This document shows, piece by piece, positions 39,191 to 49,315 of a stretch of 64,000 nucleotides of DNA; position 1 is the stretch's first letter, and every line of letters starts with the position of its first letter. The notes under the pieces were generated by a model that ran no database searches, was not told the DNA's origin, and was given only the letters and a program-made list of their open reading frames with translations. Position numbers and translations under genes: made by a program. Source of the DNA: Echinarachnius parma (taxonomy: Eukaryota; Echinodermata; Echinoidea; Clypeasteroida; Echinarachniidae); contig JBAMJV010007419.1 of assembly GCA_037951105.1 (NCBI GenBank), positions 62,001 through 126,000 on the forward strand, in the 5' to 3' direction.

Positions 39191-41134
39191 TGTTATACCC
39201 CTATTAAAATAGTCCCATGTTATAATATAGCCCTATACTGGAAAATACAGAATAAACCCAATATAGCTCTGTATTGGAATATAGCATGTATACTATGGTT
39301 CATGAATAAATGTCCACTCCGTTTTATTAGTTTAATCCCCACCCCCTAGCCCCAACCCTTTCTTTGTCAAGTAAGTTTATGTGAGCTTGATGCTCCCAGT
39401 GAGGACAAAGAAGATCTGCACTGGACCAAACGCTATAGGATTAATTCCCCTTGCCTTTGTATAGAGTACCAGCAGAAATATGATAACCTGGAGATAAAGA
39501 GCAGGAACTGGTCAGCAAGTGTTTCCAAGTGCCATTCTGAATCTTGATTGCGCACGAAGAACACCTATACTGAACTGTTTCTCTCCGTATCATTATTTCC
39601 AGGTAAGACAACATTATTTCTATCTTTGTATCATTATATCATTATAAATTGTATACATTGTATGTTATGATGTGAAGGTGAATATATTTAAGTTCAATCA
39701 TACACTTTGTTAAATGAATGATATAAACTAGTAGTAGTAGAATTATGAGAGAGAGAAAAGAGTTTGTGAGACTAATTGAGTGCGAGAGAAGAGTTTGTGA
39801 AAAAGTTATTGTTACTCTTATAACTTGATGAATATTGAGAATATTCTATTATATATGTTTATTATGTTAGTAATAATTATATATTGAATAATTATTGACA
39901 TCTGACGTATGAAGTAAGTATAGAGAAACACAAGTTTCGAATAAGTAAGTTATAAGTTATATACATGAAGAGATATAGCATGATTTGCTAACAGCTTGTG
40001 AGCAGTGAAGATTAACTTTGAGAGTTCGATGTGAACGGTACTTATAATACTTATACTGTGTGTTCCCCCAAACGTATGATTGTGTGTGTGGAACAAGCCA
40101 AACTATTTGTACATAGTGCGTGTAGATTAGACTTGTATATAAGCTGTTTTAGTTTAACTTAGAACAGTAATTTAAAGTGTCTGGAATACAGAATAACTAT
40201 GTAGGTTGGTAGTTGTGTTTGAAAGAGAAGATTATATGAATTCTTGGTATAAGAAAGCTTTTGATAGTTAAATTTTGGTCTCTCATTATTATTCCTCAAT
40301 TTACTAGGGAACAGGAATTCTTGTCAATTTATATAGCTGTTATAAATTTGAGTACCCATTTTGATGCTAGTATTTAAAGTGCCACTGTTAGTTTTGATGT
40401 TTAGTTTAGTGATTTAATATATTATACTGAAGGGTTAACATTATTTTATAAAGTTAATATTTGGTTCTATTTAATAATATAATACTAAATATATTATCTG
40501 GCACTTGGTTATTATATAGAGTTTCCAGATAATTGTTATTGCGTTAACTTAGTTAATCATGTTAAATTAATAATAAACTAACTATAACTATTATTATTTT
40601 GGAGTCTTTTAGAATACAGATATTTATGAACGGATTTACAAGTTGAAGTAGTATTGATTTAGTAAGCGGTTTAAATTAATATGTTAGACTTTAATATAAA
40701 CATGATGCATGTTTATGGAAATTAGACAAGAGTGTATAGTTGTATATAACATATCTTGTAACTTGTTAATGTATATAGCACATTCATTGTTAGTATTTAG
40801 TCACTTTAGAAAGAAACACACTTAAGGATGAAATGATTAAGAAGTGTGATGTACGAGATGTGTGATATTAATGGTGATCGTTATATATCAGTTATGATAA
40901 CTATATGGAAACATAATTTTGAGAGTGTTTACTCATACGATATTGTTATTGTATTATGATTTCTATTATTGATTGACATTTATTATTGAGATAATAAATG
41001 GGCCATTCTGAATCTTGATTGCGCACGAAGAACACCTATACTGAACTGTTTCTCTCCGTATCATTATTTCCAGATTTAGGATTCTTGTTAGTTTTAACAA
41101 GCAAACCATCCCTACACACCATAGGGGTGTAACA
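39191..41134 (+). repeat. 3' LTR (1944 bp)
   Basis: Same length as the 5' LTR, with no difference found in line-by-line reading. Followed by the ATAA target duplication. Confidence 0.95.
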
Positions 41135-41335
41135 ATAACTGTGTACAAAGTCAGTGCAATGAGTCTGCGAATATCACTTTGCATTTTCGATTATTACTCG
41201 GCCATAAAACATCCATTTAACATGAAATGTTCACACATTACTAAGTGGACATATCAGATCACAACAATACAAATCATATCTTATCAACTTTTCATCACCT
41301 TTTGCACATATTGTCAACAAAGTTCCTAGATCCCT
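41135..41335 (+). mobile_element. Right half of MITE family A, split by the LTR element
   Basis: It continues ATAACTGTGTACAAAGTCAG and matches the other copies to the right end CCTAGATCCCT followed by TTAA (41336-41339). Together with 35126-35318 it makes a ~390-bp element, the full family length. Confidence 0.85.
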
Positions 41336-41339
41336 TTAA

Positions 41340-43159
41340 TAGTGGATTTTGCGTAGGTGACTCTCACGTCTGCGTAGGTGACTCTCGCGTCTGCGTTTCT
41401 TCTCGTAAAATTGTCAATCGACGCCTAATTTTTGTTTACAGGCGAGAGAAAATGACATATAATAAAGAAATAGAGAACTATTTAAGAGGAGGTGATAAAA
41501 CATCGCAATGGTGTTGATGATAGTTTGATAGTTCGGGGAAAATCTATTAGCGCCTTCTTTTTATGGAAACTGTATCCCTAAACATAAGAAAAAAGCAAGC
41601 CCGTTATATGGAATAGGAAATAAGGTGTCTTGAATAATGACGCATGCATTCGGGTGATATTCTTTATCATTTTTATAATCCAAGTTAAAAAGTGTATAAG
41701 CTCTATCCAGTACTTTTTACTTATGGATTAGGATATCGTACATTAAAGTAATTCAAACTGATGCGAATGATAAGAACGAATTGGTTTCAATGTGCTTTTA
41801 TATGTGTCTGCATCGAAAAAAGATCATTCGCATAACATTGTTCTAAACACCCATTTAATACATAAGCTAGTGCATTATAATGTTACCTGGTTTTAATCGT
41901 AAGCCGGTGGCGTCGGGGCGGAAACGGCGCCACTTAGCTGTCTACGGTAGATGTAGAACTAGTGGCTTAAAGATCATCGTGCGCGCGTGGGGATGCTATA
42001 CACCGCGGGTCGCCATTTTGAACTAGACTTACCCTAGATTATGCGCACTGCATATTAACACCGTTAACATGTTCGGCACGGTGAGCTTGGGGTTCGCAAG
42101 ATGGCACCGCGTGTCTGATTAGCGAATCCGATCTGAACTACCTTTAAGTTTAACACGTTGACGTGCTGCAGCACGTTCCGAGTGATTTATTTGGGTTGCA
42201 GTTGTTTTTTTACCCCATCAAAACGAAATTCGATAGGAATTGAGGAGGAGAGTGAACGTTCTATGAAAATGTGGTGTTAAGTTTGCGTTTTTAGAAGATT
42301 ATTATTATTATGTAGACTGTATTTTAGTAATTTAAACTGTTAATGTTAATGATTATATCGTTATGGAGGGCTTTCTTTAGAAGTAAGAGCGTATTCTTTA
42401 CATGCATGGTATAAATCACTGCAATCATCATGCATAAGCAACATTATTCTGAATAAAATCAAACATACAATACAGACACACCACTTGCTTTGTATTCCGT
42501 TAATCGAACAACCAAATCCCTGTCTATACAAACCAACAACATCCATCGCAGCGTGAAATCGCAATTGGGCGTTGAACTTTTCTTGAACCAAAGTTGCGCT
42601 GATAATGGATAATTTCCATGATCGATAATTGAGCTTTAATTATTCAATCACTTATTTTTCATTGAGTATAATGATATTGGGTTTATTTTTGGCGCCCTTG
42701 CGTGCCGATAGAATAACACATGATCTAATATAAACACACGCTAGCTATTGGCTGTTGTGCTGGTTAATTAGCGACTGAACTTGGGATTTAAGGGCAAGCG
42801 AAATCGTCACAAAATTGTATGATGCAATGCGTAATCAGTGCATACCAGTGTTCTACGTGTAATGCCAATCAATTTGTTGTTGTTTAAAAGTCTTTTTACG
42901 AGATTATACGCCATAGACATGTTCGTTTTGAAATTTGAATCATGCAATCATTTCGATGCAATTTCTTCATTGTATTGTTCTGATAAAAATGTATTTATCT
43001 TCTTTTGTTTTATGTGCAAAGGTGAAGTGTGAACTCGAAAATTAAATGGCCATTGAAGAAATTGATATACTAGACCTGGATATACAATTTTTTTCTTCAT
43101 TTAAATATTTTTCCTAACAAGCTCTAATTTCGCTATTGTTTTCTTTTGTGTCATTGCAG
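41340..43159. other. Intron 1 tail
   Basis: Contains a 22-bp tandem repeat (GCGTAGGTGACTCTC, two copies, 41351-41394) and the family G repeat listed separately. No exon was seen before the 43159 acceptor. Confidence 0.45.
41985..42150 (+). repeat. Dispersed repeat family G, copy 1
   Basis: Shares GGGTCGCCATTTTGAACTAG and a later AAGATGGCACCGCG block, with similar spacing, with the copy at 53873-54070. CpG-rich relative to the surroundings. Confidence 0.65.
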
Positions 43160-43356
43160 GGGTGTGTTCAGCGTGTACAACTATCGCCATGTGCCTATCA
43201 ACCGCAATTCGGCGACCGTCCGCCGCGTGGGTAACGTCTATGTCTTTCCATACTACAGCGCTACACGGAGAAAGATTCACAGGTGTGGATACGGTTCCTA
43301 CAAGCTCGGCTGCTGCGCCGGCTGGATGAGAAACAGCGTCGAGGGCACGTGCACAC
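43160..43356 (+). CDS. Exon 2: N-terminal CC-type EGF-like module (EGFL6/nephronectin-like)
   Basis: This 197-bp exon is bounded by TTGTGTCATTGCAG and CACGTGAGT (donor from 43357). Its first base completes Lys21 of exon 1, and the exon then encodes residues 22-86 and one base of the next codon (phase 1). Residues 22-62 are a basic, Tyr/Arg-rich linker. Residues 63-85 read CGYGSYKLGCCAGWM followed by RNSVEGTC, giving Cys 63, 72, 73 and 85 (C-x8-CC-x11-C). The CxYGxxKLxCCxGWxRNSxGxC pattern is characteristic of the first, incomplete EGF-like module of EGFL6 and nephronectin, secreted matrix ligands with further EGF repeats and often an RGD and MAM domain. None of these lies in the window. Other CC-containing EGF proteins (CCBE1-type) are less similar. 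Assignment is by motif only. Confidence 0.8.
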
Positions 43357-43395
43357 GTGAGTCGCAACCCCGATAATAACTTTACTTTAATGTAT

Positions 43396-43571
43396 GCATG
43401 CTTGTCTTATGAGCATTCATAACTTTGCGTTCCTTTGCGTTCCTTCCGAGTGTATAGGGTGTTCCTTAATAAATTGTAACTTAATTAATACATGCATGAA
43501 TATGAACATTCATAACTTTGCGTTGACACCGAGACGTTTTCTCCGGAGTTTAGGGCGTTCCTTTGTAACTT
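43396..43571. repeat. Degenerate tandem duplication, period ~97 bp
   Basis: CATTCATAACTTTGCGTT occurs at about 43422 and 43508, each followed by a TTTAGGGCGTTCCTT-like block. It lies immediately after the exon 2 donor. Confidence 0.65.
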
Positions 43572-43658
43572 GGGAGAGAACCCATTGTCCAGAATTGGAA
43601 GAGCAGGTTAAATTTGACCCGCTTTTGAGAATTCGGGCCTCTGTAAAAGATGCTGTAT

Positions 43659-44000
43659 CTAAAGGAGTGGTCACATTGGACACGACTAGACCCGCGAATG
43701 CAGTACGCATTGGTACAAATCTATGGCAAGCCGTTTTTAACATTTATTCCTATTTCTTGATATCAAGAATTCAATTCTTGATATCAAGAAATCGAATTCT
43801 TGATATCAAGAAATGCATTCTCGATATCAAGAAATGCATTCTTGATATCAAGAAATAAACTGATATCAATAATTCAATTATTGATATCAAGAAATAGGAA
43901 TAGATGTTAAAACGGCTTGCCATAGATTTGTACCAATTCGTACTGCATTCGTGGGTCTATTCGTGGGGATTCGTGTTCAGTATGACCACTCCTTTACTTT
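43659..44000. repeat. Large inverted repeat enclosing a palindrome array
   Basis: The left arm (43659-43753) and right arm (43894-44000) are imperfect inverted copies of ~95-105 bp. They share GGTACAAATCTATGGCAAGC, AATGCAGTACG, AAAGGAGTGGTCA and their inverses. The centre is a tandem array of TTCTTGATATCAAGAA palindromes. The long frame across this region (43394-43858) is repeat-derived, with C-terminal repeats of DIKK. Confidence 0.9.
43754..43893. repeat. Seven-unit array of 16-bp palindromes, ~21-bp period
   Basis: TTCTTGATATCAAGAA is centred on an EcoRV-type GATATC. Units start at 43754, 43775, 43797, 43818 (one change), 43839, about 43857 (degraded) and 43878 (one change). The spacers are 5-6 bp. 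Spacing is close to two helical turns. Confidence 0.95.
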
Positions 44001-44666
44001 GTACACAAGTCATGTACAGCGTCGTCGTTCAATACGATGCGCATCATTCTGAGTCGGGATTAAACTGTGCTGTGTGGACACATGCTTATATAGATCGGTG
44101 CTCAATGCACCCAGGGTTTGGTGTTACAGATTATAGGGTATGATGTGCATGGTGTGTGAACGCAGGGTAATATCACTGCTCAATGTATACCCACGATCCA
44201 ATACCAAATTAAGGTAGTGGGTATAGCGTGTGGCTGCATGATCCGTCTGAGGTTGGCTAGATGGGAGATTTATTTTCCCATTTAGGAAATTAAAAACGCG
44301 AAATGCAAAACACGAATTGATCCCGAATTGCGTACTTAGTTCCACACTACGATGTGAGTGTATACGACGCCATACAGTGTCATCGCATGCAGCCAAATAA
44401 CTGTTTCACAAGTACTTTTTTCCATTGTTCATCATCCTAAGTGATCAAATTAGGTCGATAAAGGACATTATATTATAACAAGCGCAATAGTATTTTAGAA
44501 TGTAATGTCTCCAAGAACACTATGTGCCTCACGTAGATTCAAACTAACTGCAGTGAACCGTATTGAGAGGTAGCAGAGGTAATTATAAATGGAGGTACCA
44601 AAAGATAGTCATGAATCAGGACTAGTACATTGAAAATGAACAGTTTTGCCTTCGCAACGCCTCAAG
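44001..44666. other. Intron sequence, nothing recognised
   Basis: No exon or recognised repeat. The minus-strand frame at 44124-44396 has no domain. Confidence 0.4.
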
Positions 44667-44670
44667 TTAA

Positions 44671-45474
44671 AGGTTCTCTGAAATCCAAATGCAAGTTGCC
44701 TTCAACTATTGTGTATTAGTGTATACATCATCTATTTGTTAACTATTTGACCTACATATGTTTTGTATATCTTTAAACATTTTAGAAATTATTTTCTTCA
44801 GTATGCCAAGGCCCTCCCTACTCTAAAAAAAACTCTCCAGAGTAAAAACCCCTTGTGACATCATCTCTCAATCACTGGTCAACTAAAAAGATATGAACAA
44901 AAGACATACTTACAAAAGAACATGCTCACAATAACATGCACTGCATGTTTCAATACAAATGCTTATCAATGTCTTGTCCTTATCATGGTTGAGCTTATCT
45001 GACATAGCAACTGCTATTGAAATTGAAAGTGTGTCAGTTATAATAGTATTCAAACATGTGATGCTATTGTGAGCAAGCCCTCGCCTTGGGAGAAGTTGCA
45101 TTCCGCCCTGTATTGTTCATCTTTTAAGTAATTGAGTATTGATTGATGTCAGATAGGCTCAAACATGATAAGGACAAGAAAGACATTGATAAGCTTTTGA
45201 ATGGAAACATGCAGTGGATGTTATTGTGAGCATGTTATTTTGTAAGTATGTCTTTTGTTCATCTCCGGTTAGTTGACCAGTGATTGAGAGATGATGTCAC
45301 AAGGGGTTTTTTTTTACTCTGGAGAGTTTTTTTTTTTAGTTGGGCCTTGGCAAACTGAAGAAAATAATTGCTAAAATGTTTAAAAATATACAAAACATAT
45401 GTAGGTCAAAAAGGTAATGTATACAATAATACACAATAGTTGAAGGCAACTTGCATTTGGATTTCAGAGAACCT
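44671..45474. mobile_element. 804-bp foldback element flanked by TTAA
   Basis: TTAA at 44667-44670 and 45475-45478. The left arm (44671-45003) starts AGGTTCTCTGAAATCCAAAT, and the right arm (about 45147-45474) is its inverse, with ~85-90% match by eye over ~330 bp. A ~145-bp unique loop separates them. Runs of A and T differ between arms. Non-coding. TTAA with an AGG start again points to Kolobok-like mobilisation. Confidence 0.9.
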
Positions 45475-45478
45475 TTAA

Positions 45479-47113
45479 TGGACATTTATGTCACGTTATA
45501 CGACGTTATGAAACCAGTAAGCAAATGCTCTCTCTCTCTCTCTTCCTTTCACACTTCTTTTCCTTTGCTCTCCCCATTTCTCCAAGCACCTTCTCTCCTG
45601 TCTCAAGCGATCAAGATTTAACGCTTCCTTTCAGTTCCCAATTCGGCCTTCCAAGAAATTTGTATCGTTTGATTCACTTCCAATAAATCGAATCACTGTG
45701 GTCTGTATCTACTCATGCTTTACCCGGTCCCTACCCTAATCATGTTTGTCATCTATAATAATATTTATTCTACGTGGTGTTCGCAATATCTTGAGAAACC
45801 ACCTATATACGCGCCCACTCAAGATGTATCGGCTATTTCGCGCCAAACTAGGTAAAATGATAATAGAAGAAAAGGGTATATCATATTATGCAGACCAGAC
45901 AATCCAATAGTGTTTTTTAAAATAATTTATGTATCCTTTTTTGGTCGCTTTTCCTTGTGCAGTTCCTTGTGCAGTTTTAAAAATTTACAACAATAATATT
46001 ATTAGTTGATAAGTGGAGTTAACGAGCGAGAATCCGTGTTTAAACCGAGCATGTAATGTTAACAATCTGTGCTAACTGCTTCTTCCTTTTCTTGCTCTAA
46101 GCTGTCAGTACCAATCAAGTAGGAGGAAAATCAAATGTGCTCATGGGAAAGTTTTGAGATCCCCTAAAATGCCTGGGGAATTATGACAGCAATGAAACAT
46201 TTTGTTCGTGTTAAATTTGCACCGTCGGCTCTAAAAGAGTTAAAGGAAGATATAATGTGTAAGAAAAGCCTAATTATGGGAAGAATAGTTGTTTTAATGT
46301 AGTGAAACTATGTTGTCAAATCAATTTTCAATATCGTTCTAATTTCATTTCCTTCACATCGACTTTGCCCTTGATAAACCACCAAAAATTGCAATATCTT
46401 CAAAGTATATCTGCGTTTAAGCCTCAGGTATTGCTTTAGATTTGTCTTTTATACCTTCTAGCGTATAAATAAGGCCAAGTTTTGACCTTTGCGGAACTTA
46501 AGCCTATATACTTCAACAATATTTCATTTCCGTAGCCTACATGTTGAGTGTGACATGAAAATCCAATATCTTCCACCGATTTGGTTCAAGTAGTATAGTC
46601 TTGGTAGTATGTTCACCCTTTATCCTTGCATCACATCCCTCGATCCCCTTGACATGCTTCAAATTAAAATAGCCACAGGGTATACGCTTTAGAGTGACCT
46701 TAAAATAAGCTCCCAATGATCATCTATATGAAACATACATTGCATGTTCAGAACATTATTTTGCAATATTTTATTGCAACTAGTTCAATGTTTCCGATGC
46801 TATAAATAAGTCCAGACAAATCAAAATAAATACACCTGTAGTAACTACGGTTCCACAGGGCTGGTAAAATGTGTTTTACTGTTGCCCGATGTGCCCAATG
46901 TGCGAAAGTTTCACGATACATGAATGCCATTCGACCGGTTTGTATAAAGATGAACAAACAAATCCTCGCTATTTGTTTTTCTTCAAATCCGATCATTAAC
47001 ATCTCAATAACGGAGTTGAAACTCGAGTAACAGTGGCATGCTTTTATTAGTAAGATGAAAGCAGCAAGATATGAACGACCAAGTTGAGTTGGAAGTGAGT
47101 TTGGTCATTTCAG
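45479..47113. other. Intron sequence
   Basis: A CT-rich stretch lies at 45528-45605 (TCTCTCTCTC then C/T-rich). No exon or named repeat was recognised after it. Confidence 0.4.
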
Positions 47114-47495
47114 ACAAAGTTACTATATAGATCCCTTTATTAATACGATAGCTGAAAACAAGACATTAGGTTGCCCCTATGTGAGAACATAATTCTCTAT
47201 TCACATCATTCCGCCCGAAGTCCCAAAACACAAGTCATAACGGTGATTAGATTATTAATAAAAACATGGAATCACTTATTTAACTCTATTAGAGCATGGT
47301 CGATTGAGACAAAGTAAATAGATCCCTCATACCGAAAAATGGAAACAAGACATTAGAGTTGCCCAAATGTGGGTAGAATGATGCGAGAGACATGTCTCTT
47401 TCCATACCATTCTTATTCCGCCCGAAGCTCCGAACCGAAACACTAATCACAACGGTGATTACCTCATTAGTAAAACATGGAAATTACTTATTTAA
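47114..47495. repeat. Degenerate tandem duplication, period ~195 bp
   Basis: Two copies starting ACAAAGT (47114 and 47309) share ATAGATCCCT, AAACAAGACATTAG, TTCCGCCCGAAG, AACGGTGATTA and AACATGGAA, in that order. Confidence 0.85.
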
Positions 47496-47499
47496 GTTG

Positions 47500-48430
47500 T
47501 TTGGAAGTTTGTATTGATTTTGTTCTTGTCAACCGCTGATTCTGCAGTTGACGAGAACTAAAATAATCAAACAACAGAAAACTCTTCGGAATAATTTTCT
47601 ACCGTGGTATCATTCATGGGTGTAGTACCGAATCTGACACAGTGACAGTTGACACGCCCGAGCAGTAATCAAATTTCCACATAATTATCTGAACTATAGA
47701 TAGCTTCAATTGTTAAAGTTAGACTGCAAATGCTCATGCTCTTTTTTGCGCGGAGTATATTTAAAATGCTATGGTTAATTTATTTTTTGTATTGAAACTA
47801 TACATGTTGAATTTAATGTCTTTATAAACGGAAAACAAAAACTAACTATTAAACCATCCATAAACAGGAAGGAATATTGGTAGGAAATAATTATGTAAAA
47901 AAATATAAGGATGTCTTGGCGGTTAATTTCATTGAAACCATTTTTTGCTTTAGGATTTCGAATAAACCGCGAAAACACGGTATATTCCACCTGATTGCTG
48001 TGAACAAGTGAGGGAAAATATGACATCATTATAAGCATTAGGCGTCTGGTTTTTTTTTGTGGCAGTTATAATACAACCTGTTAAGTGTAATACATTTCCA
48101 TCTATAAGAAACCATGAACACACTCTAAGTCCTCTATTATGGATCTATATTCAGTTAAAGAGATAGAGGGGGGGGGGGGGGGGGGGGGGTGGGGGGGGGG
48201 GGTACAGAGAGACATTATGAGAAAATGAATATGAGGTGTCTCGTTTTATTTTGGCGGTCATATTACCACAACCTGTTGGGAAGATAATATATTTCCCCCG
48301 CGGTGATGTAAACATATATATATCTGGCGAGGAGTGTCTCTCGTCTACCGAAGATATTAACATCGTGTCCTTCGGGAGTGTTACTTCGCGCCTCGCTTCC
48401 GCGTGTGTTGGACATCTTAGCACGACTGCG
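47500..48430. other. Intron sequence with G-run
   Basis: A 20-bp G-run, one T, then an 11-bp G-run at 48170-48202. The minus frames here are driven by the homopolymer. Confidence 0.5.
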
Positions 48431-49310
48431 CGGCAAGCCAATTATTCTTGCTTATATCTTTATCTCTTTCTTACGTTCTTCATTTAACTATTTGTCTTAT
48501 TTTCTGTCTGCCAGCTCTCTCTCACCCACTGTCATCTTTTACAATGAGGTGTTGTCATACACTTTAACACGACTGAATGTTAGCCTGATAATAATCTCTC
48601 AACCGTGCATTCTTCCTCTCTCTATCTCTGTCTTCTCACCTTTCGTTCCTGATTTTGGATTAGTTAATCTGTCTATTTGTCCCTTTCTCCAGCCATTTCA
48701 TTTACACCTTCTGACTCTTTTTGTAATCATGAGTTTTAATTAATTAATCTCGACATTACTGTATATTTTAGCCAATATTATTTTAAAACATGTTCTCCAT
48801 CTTTATTCTTTATTCTCTGTATTCTTGTTTATGATTAAGTTTATGAATATTTATCCACGTTCTCTCGATTCTTTCTTGCTGTTCTCTTTTTTTTTTGCAT
48901 TTTCTATTTTCACTTTCTATAATATTCGTTAACGCGAGTAGGCCTATTTGTCGGACATATTAGCGCGATTGGGTGTCAGCCGATATCTTACCGGATATGT
49001 CACTTGTCTTCTTTTTCTCTGTCCACGTTACTTTATGTAATATTCATTATTATGTCTGTGATTCCTCTCCATTCTTCTTTCATAATTTCCATTTCCTTCT
49101 TATTTTGCCCCCTTTAGCAAGTTATACCAAAAAGTTTAGCCTACTTTCTGTCTTATTCTCTTTATCCCTTTTCCATCATAATATTTCAGTCTATTTACTT
49201 CTTTATAATTCTTATTACCTATTTCTCTCATTCTCCGTCTCATTTTCTTTCTCCCTTTCTTCATGTTCCAATAATTATTTGTCTTGTTTTACGACACGAC
49301 CGGTTGTTGC
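48430..49310. repeat. Pyrimidine-rich block on the + strand
   Basis: About 880 bp with strong excess of T and C (repeated TCTCTTTC, TTCTTTC, TCCCTTTC motifs) and only short purine interruptions. GGACATxTTAGCxCGAxTG-like motifs occur at 48412 and 48953. Frames across it are F/S/L-rich and are rejected as genes. Confidence 0.65.
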
Positions 49311-49315
49311 GCGTA

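Larger units (their letters stand above)
35319..41134 (+). mobile_element. Complete non-autonomous LTR retrotransposon (5.8 kb)
   Basis: Two 1944-bp LTRs (35319-37262 and 39191-41134) bound a 1.93-kb interior. ATAA is duplicated at 35315-35318 and 41135-41138. Each LTR starts TGTTATACCCC and ends GGGGTGTAACA. A primer-binding-site candidate follows the 5' LTR and a purine tract precedes the 3' LTR. The interior has one 278-codon ORF and no protease, reverse transcriptase, RNase H or integrase signature in any frame given. It must rely on a partner element. The LTRs look identical line by line, which indicates recent insertion. The superfamily cannot be assigned without pol. Confidence 0.95.
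6950..43159 (+). other. Intron 1 (36.2 kb) of the EGF-domain gene
   Basis: The donor is GTAAGT at 6950. The acceptor is TTTTCTTTTGTGTCATTGCAG ending at 43159, with CTAAC and CTAAT branch-point candidates 40-55 bp upstream. The intron is filled with transposons and simple repeats, listed separately. An undetected small exon whose length is a multiple of three cannot be excluded. Confidence 0.65.

Noticed and set aside
43394..43858. 154-codon + strand frame just after exon 2
   Set aside because: Its C-terminus is the translated palindrome array (repeated ILDIKK), and its 5' part is a tandem duplication. It also begins beyond the exon 2 donor.
43754..43893. CRISPR-like repeat array
   Set aside because: Spacers are only 5-6 bp and similar to each other, the repeats are perfect palindromes, and the DNA is animal.
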